Shown in pieces: positions 1-6,069 of a DNA stretch of 7,598 nt (the first letter of the stretch is position 1; each line of letters opens with the position of its first letter). A program made the position numbers and the translations under genes. This DNA is from an uncultured Paraglaciecola sp. (GTDB lineage: Bacteria; Pseudomonadota; Gammaproteobacteria; Enterobacterales; Alteromonadaceae): the NCBI GenBank assembly GCA_905479025.1, contig CAJQKX010000573.1, forward strand, positions 1 through 7,598, given 5' to 3'. The notes below the pieces were generated by a model. It worked only from the letters and a program-made list of their open reading frames with translations, ran no database searches and had not been told where the DNA came from.

Positions 1-203
1 TCAAAACTTGGAAATAAATAATCTTTATTTAGTTTTCTGAATTTTTCTAATTTGTTTTGCATATTATTGCCGACAATAGCTAAGGTTTCGCCTGCTTTAA
101 CATTAAAACTGACGGGTCCTAAATCAAAAGTTACCTTGCTTTTTGACCACATGCTTTTTGTTTTATTTTGAAAGGTTAAAGCTTCAAGATTGATAAGATC
201 CAT
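1..203 (-). CDS. sapF: SapF-like ABC transporter ATP-binding protein, N-terminal part, degenerate Walker A
   Basis: This is the second ATPase subunit of the Sap transporter, cut by the window edge, with 67 codons visible. The ATG (201-203) shares one base with the sapD stop codon (TAATG), so it is the last visible gene of the sap cluster. Residues 24-45 have the first beta strands of an ABC nucleotide-binding domain, ending GETLAIVG, which align with the SapF family. The P-loop should follow as GxxGxGKS/T, but residues 45-52 read GNNMQNKL. The lysine keeps its place, but both later glycines and the Ser/Thr are gone. No glycine occurs in residues 46-67, and no other frame restores a P-loop. 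The frame stays open to the edge, so I see no frameshift or stop. It may be a diverged, non-hydrolysing SapF or a decaying gene. Identity rests on position and the short N-terminal match. Confidence 0.7.
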   Translation of the reverse strand, partial: MDLINLEALTFQNKTKSMWSKSKVTFDLGPVSFNVKAGETLAIVGNNMQNKLEKFRKLNKDYLFPSF

Positions 204-1198
204 TACTTAGCATCCCAATGAAGAGGAAAGTGGCAACTGTAGAAATGCGTATGAACCCGTCTAATTTGGGGTGTTGCCACACACTCTTTGCGAGCTCTCG
301 GGCACCTTGGGCCCAATCTGCAGCCTATGGGTAAATGATGCAAAGTAGGGATAGTGCCATCTAATGAGCTAAGAGGAGATTTGGGTGGGAGGTCTTTACG
401 AAAGCTTGGTGCGCTATCTAATAGCGCCTGAGTATAAGGGTGAAATGCACGTTTTTTTAGTTGTTTCAAGTCACCACTTTCAATTGTTTGCCCACAATAT
501 AAAACAGTCATATAACTGGCCATACTGGATATAGCTAATAAGTCGTGGCTAACAAACAAAAGGCTCATACCTTTTACTTGATTGACTTTACTGAGTAACT
601 TTAATATTTGTGTCTTTGAAGTAACTTCCATCCCTCTAGTGGGATCATCAGCAATAATTAATTTAGGCTCAGATGCCAACGCCATTGCAATCATAAACTT
701 CTGGACCACATCATTGGCAATTTGATGTGGATAGCTAGTTAGACATAATTGGTGATTTTTAATGCCTACTTTATGCAGCAGTTTAATCGCCAATGCTTGT
801 TTTTCGTCGTTGCGCTGCCAAAACCACGTTTTTGTTAATTTGTCTCTTGGAAGCATTTCTTTTAGCTGCTGTCCTAAGGTCAATGATGGATCGAGTGACT
901 CAATAGGGTTTTGAAAGATCACTGATATATCTTTACGAATAAGCTTTCGCCTAGCTTTCGCAGACATAGTCAATAGGTTTTGTCCTTTCCATGTCATACG
1001 GTCAGCAGTAATTCGCCAGCGCTTAGGTAGTGCCCCAACAATGGCTTTGACTATTAAGCTTTTCCCTGATCCTGACTCACCGACTAAGGCATGAATTTGA
1101 CCTTCATGGATCACCATGTTTATTTTATCAAGCGCCTTTACCCATCCTGCTGATATATCAATTTCTAAGGTTAGGTTTTTGATATCAAGCAAGACCAT
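203..1198 (-). CDS. sapD: SapD, ATP-binding subunit of the Sap ABC transporter
   Basis: SapD is a cytoplasmic Opp/Dpp-type ATPase of 331 residues that pairs with SapF on SapB-SapC. In Escherichia coli it is also TrkE, supporting Trk potassium uptake. Visible motifs are Walker A GESGSGKS (40-47), Q-loop Gln96 (IFQNP), and switch His218 (FVSHD). The C-terminal oligopeptide-transporter extension has Cys293, Cys299, Cys306 and Cys322, the four-cysteine pattern of Dpp/Opp ATPases. Two motifs are unusual. The signature position reads IANDVVQK (160-167) instead of LSGGxxQR. Walker B reads IIADDP, with Asp185 where the catalytic Glu is expected. As I recall it, enteric SapD also lacks LSGGQ (TEGEC) but keeps Asp-Glu. 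Start ATG overlaps the sapC stop by one base (TAATG); no strong ribosome site is visible, so translational coupling to sapC is likely. Confidence 0.93.
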   Translation of the reverse strand: MVLLDIKNLTLEIDISAGWVKALDKINMVIHEGQIHALVGESGSGKSLIVKAIVGALPKRWRITADRMTWKGQNLLTMSAKARRKLIRKDISVIFQNPIESLDPSLTLGQQLKEMLPRDKLTKTWFWQRNDEKQALAIKLLHKVGIKNHQLCLTSYPHQIANDVVQKFMIAMALASEPKLIIADDPTRGMEVTSKTQILKLLSKVNQVKGMSLLFVSHDLLAISSMASYMTVLYCGQTIESGDLKQLKKRAFHPYTQALLDSAPSFRKDLPPKSPLSSLDGTIPTLHHLPIGCRLGPRCPRARKECVATPQIRRVHTHFYSCHFPLHWDAK

Positions 1199-2091
1199 TA
1201 GTGCAATAACCTATTTCTAAATGCTGAGCGCAAACCATCCCCTACCAAGTTGATAGAAATCATCATCATAAACAATGCTCCACCGGGCAGTGCAATCGTC
1301 CAAGGGGCAATGTAAGCCACCTCAATACCTTCCAATAGCATTGCACCTAGTTCTGAAGCGGGTGCCTGTGCACCTAATTTGAGAAATCCCAAAGCGCTAA
1401 TGTCTAGAATAGAAATTGATAAAGCTAAGGTGGCTTGAACCACTAACATCTCACCCATATTAGGCAATATGGAGTGGGCAAAAATATGTGCTTTACTGGC
1501 ACCGTCGAGTTTAGCTGCCATAATATATTCTTTAGACAATTCATGTCTTATAAAGTCGCGAGTTTGGTGCATAAACTGAGGTGTCAGTGCCAAAGCTATA
1601 GCCCACATGCTATTGACTAATCCTGGACCTAAAATGGCAATAATAATGATGGCGATGAGCAAAGTTGGGATCGCTTGAATGGAGTCTAAAGTATGATTAA
1701 GAAAACTCGAGCGGAATCCTTTACTCATGCCTGCCAATGCTCCTAAACCTACACCTAGAAGCATAGCGACCATTACCAACAACAAACTAATACCGAAGGT
1801 CATCCTACAGCCGTAGATAATTCGAGATAACAAATCACGGCCTAAGGCATCAGTTCCAAATACATGGCTAATACCACCATTGGGATCCCAAGCTGGAGGA
1901 ATCATCAAATCACCTATTTGTTGCATATTCGGATCAAAGGGCGCTAATAATGGACAAAAGATAGTAATGATTAAAAAAAAAGCAAAACAAAATAATCCTG
2001 CGACAGCGATATGATTATTTTTGAATTCTATCCAAGTGAACTGCAGTGGAGAGGGATGATGCTCTTCCTGATATAGTCTAGATTGCGACAC
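1198..2091 (-). CDS. sapC: SapC, inner-membrane permease subunit of the Sap transporter
   Basis: SapC is a DppC/OppC-type permease of 297 residues, close to the enteric length of about 296, that forms the membrane channel with SapB. An N-terminal cytoplasmic tail precedes a first membrane segment near 28-50. The periplasmic stretch with HVFGTDALGRDLLSRI (76-91) is typical of DppC-like permeases. Further hydrophobic segments lie near 98-120, 142-157, 213-235 and 263-283. The EAA loop that docks on the ATPases is at 188-211 (EYIMAAKLDGAS...ILPN). The start is GTG (2089-2091), supported by the Shine-Dalgarno sequence AGAAGGG (2098-2104), six bases upstream and inside the 3' end of sapB. The gene overlaps sapB by 14 bases and shares one base with sapD. 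No defect is visible, in contrast to the ATPase genes downstream. Confidence 0.95.
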   Translation of the reverse strand: MSQSRLYQEEHHPSPLQFTWIEFKNNHIAVAGLFCFAFFLIITIFCPLLAPFDPNMQQIGDLMIPPAWDPNGGISHVFGTDALGRDLLSRIIYGCRMTFGISLLLVMVAMLLGVGLGALAGMSKGFRSSFLNHTLDSIQAIPTLLIAIIIIAILGPGLVNSMWAIALALTPQFMHQTRDFIRHELSKEYIMAAKLDGASKAHIFAHSILPNMGEMLVVQATLALSISILDISALGFLKLGAQAPASELGAMLLEGIEVAYIAPWTIALPGGALFMMMISINLVGDGLRSAFRNRLLH

Positions 2092-3109
2092 GTTCAGCCC
2101 TTCTGCGTCTTGGATCAGTTAGGCGAATAATAAGATCAAGAGACATAGTGAAAATAACAACCAAAACAGATACAGCTAACATTCCTGCTCTTATTGCGGG
2201 GTAATCTTGTTGATAAATAGCCTGAATAAGCCAGCTGCCTATACCTGGCCAAGAAAAGATACTTTCTACTATCATGGCGTTGGTTAATAAAGTGGGAAAT
2301 TGCATAGCTAATAATGGCAATATAGGCATGAGTGCATTCCTCACACCGTGGCGCATTAACACTTGTCTGGGTGTTAAACCTCTGGCGTAAGCCGCTAAAA
2401 TAAACTCGCTATTTAGCGTTTTAATTACCGAACGTCTTGTAATTCGAAATATCATAGTCGTGGTGACAACAGCAATAGATATAGTTGGTAAAATAAGATG
2501 TCTTAAAGCATCAATCAATGCTGATTTTTTATCAATAAAATCAGATAATAAAATATCTATTAAAATGAAGCCAGAAATGCTCGGAATTTCATATATTAAG
2601 CTAATACGTCCAGATAGTGGAAGCCACCCTAGTTGCAAAGAAAATACTAGGATCATGATCAAGGCTAGCCAAAATACTGGTATGGAATAGCCCAATAAGC
2701 TCACCGTTAGCAAGCTGTAATCGGTAAGTCTGTGATGTCGCAATGCAGCTAAAAACCCTAAAGGCAGGCCAATGAAAAAAGACATTAAGAGCGCATAGAA
2801 ACTCAGCTCTATGCTAGCGGGAAGGTAATGGCCAACGTCTTCATATAGCGGTAAACCCGAATTGAAGCTGACCCCCCAGTTGCCTGAAAATAGTTCGCCC
2901 ATGTAATGGGAATATTGGATAAATATGTTGTCATCCACAGAGTATTTTATTTGACTATTTTGTAGTTCAGTCAATTCGTTAAACCTCAGGCCAGTAAGGT
3001 TTTCCAAGGCTTGTCCAGGAAATAAATAAGCCAAGAGAAAAGACAATAAGCTTAAGATAAATAGGGTAACAAGAACTAAATTTGTATAACGCAGTAATAC
3101 ATTCGCCAT
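2078..3109 (-). CDS. sapB: SapB, inner-membrane permease subunit of the Sap transporter
   Basis: SapB is a DppB/OppB-type permease of 343 residues and the partner of SapC. Membrane segments are visible near 10-30, 101-123, 132-158, 204-222, 262-282 and 308-330. The EAA loop is at 235-262 (EFILAAYARGLTPRQV... then ALMPI). The run SIFSWPGIGSWLIQAIYQQDYPAIRAG (283-309) is the usual C-terminal block of this family. The protein is about 20 residues longer than enteric SapB (321). The extra length is in the first periplasmic loop (31-95), which resembles DppB/OppB in having a conserved GxWGVS element. The ATG shares its last base with the sapA stop (TAATG). The nearest GGAG lies about 12 bases upstream, so translation probably depends on sapA. 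A C-terminal basic run (DPRRRRAER) faces the cytoplasm. Confidence 0.95.
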   Translation of the reverse strand: MANVLLRYTNLVLVTLFILSLLSFLLAYLFPGQALENLTGLRFNELTELQNSQIKYSVDDNIFIQYSHYMGELFSGNWGVSFNSGLPLYEDVGHYLPASIELSFYALLMSFFIGLPLGFLAALRHHRLTDYSLLTVSLLGYSIPVFWLALIMILVFSLQLGWLPLSGRISLIYEIPSISGFILIDILLSDFIDKKSALIDALRHLILPTISIAVVTTTMIFRITRRSVIKTLNSEFILAAYARGLTPRQVLMRHGVRNALMPILPLLAMQFPTLLTNAMIVESIFSWPGIGSWLIQAIYQQDYPAIRAGMLAVSVLVVIFTMSLDLIIRLTDPRRRRAERVAI

Positions 3110-4746
3110 TAGAGCTTTTTCACTCCAGCAAAGCGCACACCGCCATATGGGTTAATCACCAACCCGTCCAAATTCTTCCTATATGCTTGATAGCGAGATG
3201 CATGAGCTATGGGAATTAAAGGCAGTTGTTCAGCCAAAAGTTCATTGGCTTTGCCATAAAAATAGGTCCGTTCGCTGATGTCGGTGTACTTTAAAGCTTC
3301 ATTAATTAATAAATCATACTCGTCTGAACACCACATTGCTCTGTTAGTGCCTGACTTTATAGCTGAACAGGATAAAAGTGGACGGTAAAAATTATCTGGA
3401 TCGCCATTATCTGCTGACCAGCCAATTAAAACAGAATCATGAAGTCCTTCCGACAAACGCTCTCTAAATGTTGACCATTCGTAACTGACAATATTGACTT
3501 GTATACCGACATCTTGAAGATATGCTTGAATTAATTCAGCCATTTTCATGGCATTTGGATTATAAGCGCGTTGCACGGGCATCGCCCAAACAGTCATCGA
3601 GAAGCCCTCTGGGACGCCTTGCTTACGTAATAATTTTTTTGCTGCAATCGGATTGTAACTAAGAGGCTTAACATCAGCTTGAAACGCCCACGATGTGCGG
3701 GGAACAATGTTTTTCGCGGCAACGGCACTATTAAAATAAATGGCTTCAATCAGGGCGTTTCTATCAATTGCCATGCCTAATGCTCTTCGCACCAGTGGAT
3801 TATCAAATGGAGGTTTAGATGTATTAAACGCCCAAAATCCTACATTAAAGCCTGGCTTTTCAACTAAAACTAAATCATCTTGTTGACGTATGACCTCAAG
3901 TTCACTGTGCGCCGGTAAAGCTATAGCATCACATTCGCCGGTAAGTAATTTAGCTAATCTTAGTGAGCTAGAAGGAGTAATATCAAATATGAGTTTGTCA
4001 GTTAACTCAATTTTACGCCAATACTTGGGATGTTCGGTGTAGCGTATATAACGGTCTTTGCGAAAGCTAGCCAGTTGATAAGGCCCAGTTCCCACAGGAT
4101 TATGATCTATTAATTCTTTTTGATTTCGTGATATTAACTTGTCAGCATACTCAGCGGATAATATGACAGAAAAATCTGTCGCAAGATTAGCTAAAAAGGA
4201 GCTTTCTCGTTTATTAAGTGTAATTTCTACCCTGTAGCCATTTAAACGTTTGACTTGAATTATTAAACCATCAAGATTCAAGCTGTCAGTATAAGGATAC
4301 CTTCCACCTGATATCTCGTGGTATGGATGATCATCCAGACGCCAACGATCGATACTGAATAGTACATCTTCGGCATTAAAAAAGCGGGTTGGGCTAAACG
4401 TTTCAGTATTGTGAAAAGGGACCTTTTGTCTCAGCTGAAAGGTATAGGTTTTTCCGTCATCACTGACTAACCAACTGGTTGCTAACGCAGGTACTATATC
4501 TCCAGTCACAGGGTCAAAATCTATTAATCGGTCATAGATTTGGTGGGATGAAGCATCAACCGTTGTTCCTGAGGTTTCTAATTGTGGATTAAAATTAGCC
4601 GGGCTTCCTTCTGAGCAATAAACAATACCATTGGGGTCTGTTTTAGATTGAAGAAGCGCATCGCAAGAACACAGTAAAGCACTCGCCAAAACAATCAGAC
4701 TTGTTTTGAACCAAATATTTTTATTGTGTTTTTTTAGAATATTCAC
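3109..4746 (-). CDS. sapA: SapA, substrate-binding protein of the Sap transporter, predicted lipoprotein
   Basis: SapA is an SBP_bac_5 (DppA/OppA-like) solute-binding protein of 545 residues that feeds SapBCDF. The mature body aligns with enteric SapA throughout, including VYCSEG (42-47), PVGTGPYQL (217-225), KLLTGECD (266-273), GDPDNFYRPLLSC (448-460) and the C-terminal FAGV. Cys44, Cys272, Cys460 and Cys473 have the spacing of the two DppA disulphides (228 and 13 residues apart). The N-terminus is a lipoprotein signal: basic residues, hydrophobic 15-26, then lipobox LCSC with lipidated Cys28. Asp29 at +2 is the classical inner-membrane retention signal in enterics. Enteric SapA has an ordinary cleaved signal instead. 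The start is GTG (4744-4746), nine bases after pspF, with a weak AGAG ribosome site. A TATAAT on the minus strand (4789-4794) could be an internal promoter but has no good -35 box. Confidence 0.93.
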   Translation of the reverse strand: MNILKKHNKNIWFKTSLIVLASALLCSCDALLQSKTDPNGIVYCSEGSPANFNPQLETSGTTVDASSHQIYDRLIDFDPVTGDIVPALATSWLVSDDGKTYTFQLRQKVPFHNTETFSPTRFFNAEDVLFSIDRWRLDDHPYHEISGGRYPYTDSLNLDGLIIQVKRLNGYRVEITLNKRESSFLANLATDFSVILSAEYADKLISRNQKELIDHNPVGTGPYQLASFRKDRYIRYTEHPKYWRKIELTDKLIFDITPSSSLRLAKLLTGECDAIALPAHSELEVIRQQDDLVLVEKPGFNVGFWAFNTSKPPFDNPLVRRALGMAIDRNALIEAIYFNSAVAAKNIVPRTSWAFQADVKPLSYNPIAAKKLLRKQGVPEGFSMTVWAMPVQRAYNPNAMKMAELIQAYLQDVGIQVNIVSYEWSTFRERLSEGLHDSVLIGWSADNGDPDNFYRPLLSCSAIKSGTNRAMWCSDEYDLLINEALKYTDISERTYFYGKANELLAEQLPLIPIAHASRYQAYRKNLDGLVINPYGGVRFAGVKKL

Positions 4747-4755
4747 AGCTCTAGT

Positions 4756-5853
4756 TTAATCTATATCTTCGTTGGTTTGCTCTAACAAATTATACTTTTT
4801 TAAATAACCCCGTAATTGATGATAAGTTAATCCCAGTTTTTCTGCGGTCTTCTTCTGATTAAATTGACTTTCGGCTAATGCTTGATTAATTAAATCAATT
4901 TCAAAGTCTTGGGAAAGTTCTTTTAAATCAACAGGGAAATCATAAAAAGAGTGTGTTTTGGGCTGAGTTAGAGCTTGGTCTTTTGACAACGTTTCAACTG
5001 AATTGACGGGGGAAGTAACCGCTTCAGATTGAGTAATTCTATCCTTAGTTTTAATTCTTTTTTGTGGTCGATATATAGATTCGAAAGGATCTAACACAAT
5101 ATTGTGTACGGGTAGGTTGGGATTGTTGCTGCGATACACTGCTCGCTCAACCACATTTTTTAATTCACGAATATTACCTGGCCAATGATAATCCAATAAA
5201 ATGCGTTTGGCTTTTTCAGTAAAGCCACTGAAAAGTTCCATCTCCAATTCTCTGGCCATATTAATCGCAAAGTTTTCAGCTAAGATCATAATGTCATCTC
5301 TACGTTCACGCAGAGGGGGCAAGGTGATAACATCAAATGCCAATCTATCCAATAAATCTGCTCGAAATTCGCCTGAGTCAGCTAGTGCAGGTAAATCTTC
5401 ATTTGTTGCTGCAACTAATCGAACATCCACTTTCACACTGCGAGAGCCACCCACACGTTCAAACTCACCATATTCAATCACTCGCAGCAACTTTTCTTGC
5501 ACCATGCCTGATGTATTCGCCAGTTCGTCTAAAAATAGGGTGCCGTTATCTGCTGTTTCGAATCGCCCTTCTCGGCGTTTAGCTGCGCCAGTAAAAGCGC
5601 CTGCTTCATATCCAAATAATTCACTTTCTAACAAACTTTCGTTTAGAGCTGCGCAATTTAATGTCAGATAGCTTTGTTCCCAGCGTTTTGACAAAAAATG
5701 CATACGGGCGGCTACAAGTTCTTTACCTGTGCCTCTTTCACCAATAATTAAAACAGGTTTATTTAAAGGTGCAATTTGTGAGATTTGCTCTAGCACTTCT
5801 AAAAAGTTATTAGATTGACCTAGCATTTTATCTTGTTGGCGAAAGCGGCTCAT
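4756..5853 (-). CDS. pspF: PspF, sigma-54 enhancer-binding activator of the phage-shock operon
   Basis: PspF is a AAA+ bacterial enhancer-binding protein of 365 residues without a receiver domain, which remodels sigma-54 RNA polymerase at pspA. Visible motifs are Walker A GERGTGKE (38-45), sigma-54 contact loop GAFTGA (85-90), Walker B GTLFLDE (104-110), Arg164 and Arg170 (Arg fingers, R162/R168 in E. coli), and a Fis-type helix-turn-helix at 332-356. Trp58 corresponds to E. coli Trp56, the contact for inhibition by PspA. The ATG (5851-5853) has the ribosome site AAGGA (5859-5863) at proper spacing. It is about 40 residues longer than E. coli PspF (325), mainly in a polar linker (259-305) between the AAA+ domain and the helix-turn-helix. 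It is divergent from pspA and runs into sapA after nine bases, so it probably heads a pspF-sap transcript. Autoregulation is likely (see the 5879-5893 dyad). Confidence 0.97.
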   Translation of the reverse strand: MSRFRQQDKMLGQSNNFLEVLEQISQIAPLNKPVLIIGERGTGKELVAARMHFLSKRWEQSYLTLNCAALNESLLESELFGYEAGAFTGAAKRREGRFETADNGTLFLDELANTSGMVQEKLLRVIEYGEFERVGGSRSVKVDVRLVAATNEDLPALADSGEFRADLLDRLAFDVITLPPLRERRDDIMILAENFAINMARELEMELFSGFTEKAKRILLDYHWPGNIRELKNVVERAVYRSNNPNLPVHNIVLDPFESIYRPQKRIKTKDRITQSEAVTSPVNSVETLSKDQALTQPKTHSFYDFPVDLKELSQDFEIDLINQALAESQFNQKKTAEKLGLTYHQLRGYLKKYNLLEQTNEDID

Positions 5854-5878
5854 TAATATCCTTAAAAATGGTCTAAAC

Positions 5879-5893
5879 GACTAAATTATAGTC
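5879..5893. promoter_or_regulatory. 15-bp dyad, candidate PspF operator/upstream activating site
   Basis: A perfect inverted repeat, GACTA-N5-TAGTC, covers the -10 box of the pspF promoter. It is centred about 118 bases upstream of the inferred pspA start. Enteric PspF binds upstream activating sites about 80-126 bases upstream of pspA and represses its own overlapping promoter, so both position and overlap fit. The identity of the binding protein is inferred, because I cannot match it to a remembered consensus. A second site nearer -90, around 5905-5920, would be expected but is not clear. Confidence 0.45.
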
Positions 5894-5913
5894 TGCTCAT
5901 TAATTATTGTAGA
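5885..5913 (-). promoter_or_regulatory. sigma-70 promoter of pspF(-sapABCDF)
   Basis: On the minus strand, TCTACA (5908-5913, 4 of 6 bases matching TTGACA) is followed after 17 bases by a perfect TATAAT (5885-5890). Transcription would start near 5878, leaving a leader of about 25 bases before the pspF ATG. The -10 box lies inside the GACTA/TAGTC dyad, which would let a bound protein block it. It is the only good promoter found upstream of the pspF-sap cluster. Confidence 0.65.
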
Positions 5914-5949
5914 TCTCAGGCTTCGGCGTGTAAATTAATATTTCTTTTA

Positions 5950-5962
5950 AATCAATAATTTA
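5950..5962 (+). promoter_or_regulatory. IHF binding site in the pspA promoter region
   Basis: The sequence is a full match to the IHF consensus WATCAANNNNTTR (AATCAA-TAAT-TTA), preceded by an A/T-rich tract (5931-5950). It lies just upstream of the -24 box, about 48 bases before the inferred start, between the candidate enhancer and the promoter. IHF bends DNA at this position in the E. coli pspA promoter to bring PspF to sigma-54 polymerase. AT-rich DNA gives chance matches, so position is the stronger argument. Confidence 0.6.
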
Positions 5963-5976
5963 GTTAAAATGTGATG

Positions 5977-5993
5977 TTGGCCTACAAATTGAA
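5977..5993 (+). promoter_or_regulatory. sigma-54 (-24/-12) promoter of pspABC
   Basis: TTGGCCTACAAATTGAA fits the sigma-54 pattern TGGC-N7-TTGC in spacing. The -24 GG is at 5979-5980 and the -12 element TTGA is at 5989-5992 (GA instead of GC). It resembles the pspA promoter of E. coli, which also lacks the canonical -12 C. The start would be near 6003-6004, giving a leader of about 66 bases. The adjacent pspF gene supports the call strongly. Confidence 0.8.
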
Positions 5994-6069
5994 TGGTAAT
6001 GGCAGTTGATAAGAAAAACCAATTAAGTAACAGTATTTTACTAACATTTGATAAAAAGAGGAAAAGACT

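Noticed and set aside
2460..2690. Plus-strand open frame inside sapB
   Set aside because: It is antisense to a well-conserved permease gene and has no ribosome site or family features.
4789..4816. TATAAT on the minus strand 43 bases before the sapA start, as an internal sap promoter
   Set aside because: The best -35 (ATTACG, 16-base spacing) matches only 3 of 6 bases and lies in AT-rich coding sequence. It is possible but not supportable without a mapped start.
5201..5671. Long plus-strand open frame (156 codons) opposite pspF, and a shorter one at 5337-5582
   Set aside because: Both lie fully antisense to the conserved AAA+ core of pspF. The translations have no recognisable domain, and the frames are open only as a by-product of pspF codon use.
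5931..5962. Inverted repeat taaatta / taattta flanking the IHF site
   Set aside because: Seven-base A/T-only arms with an 18-base spacer are expected by chance in this AT-rich stretch.
6026..6042. Small hairpin AGTAA-N7-TTACT in the pspA leader
   Set aside because: A five-pair A/T-rich stem is too weak to claim as an RNA regulatory element.
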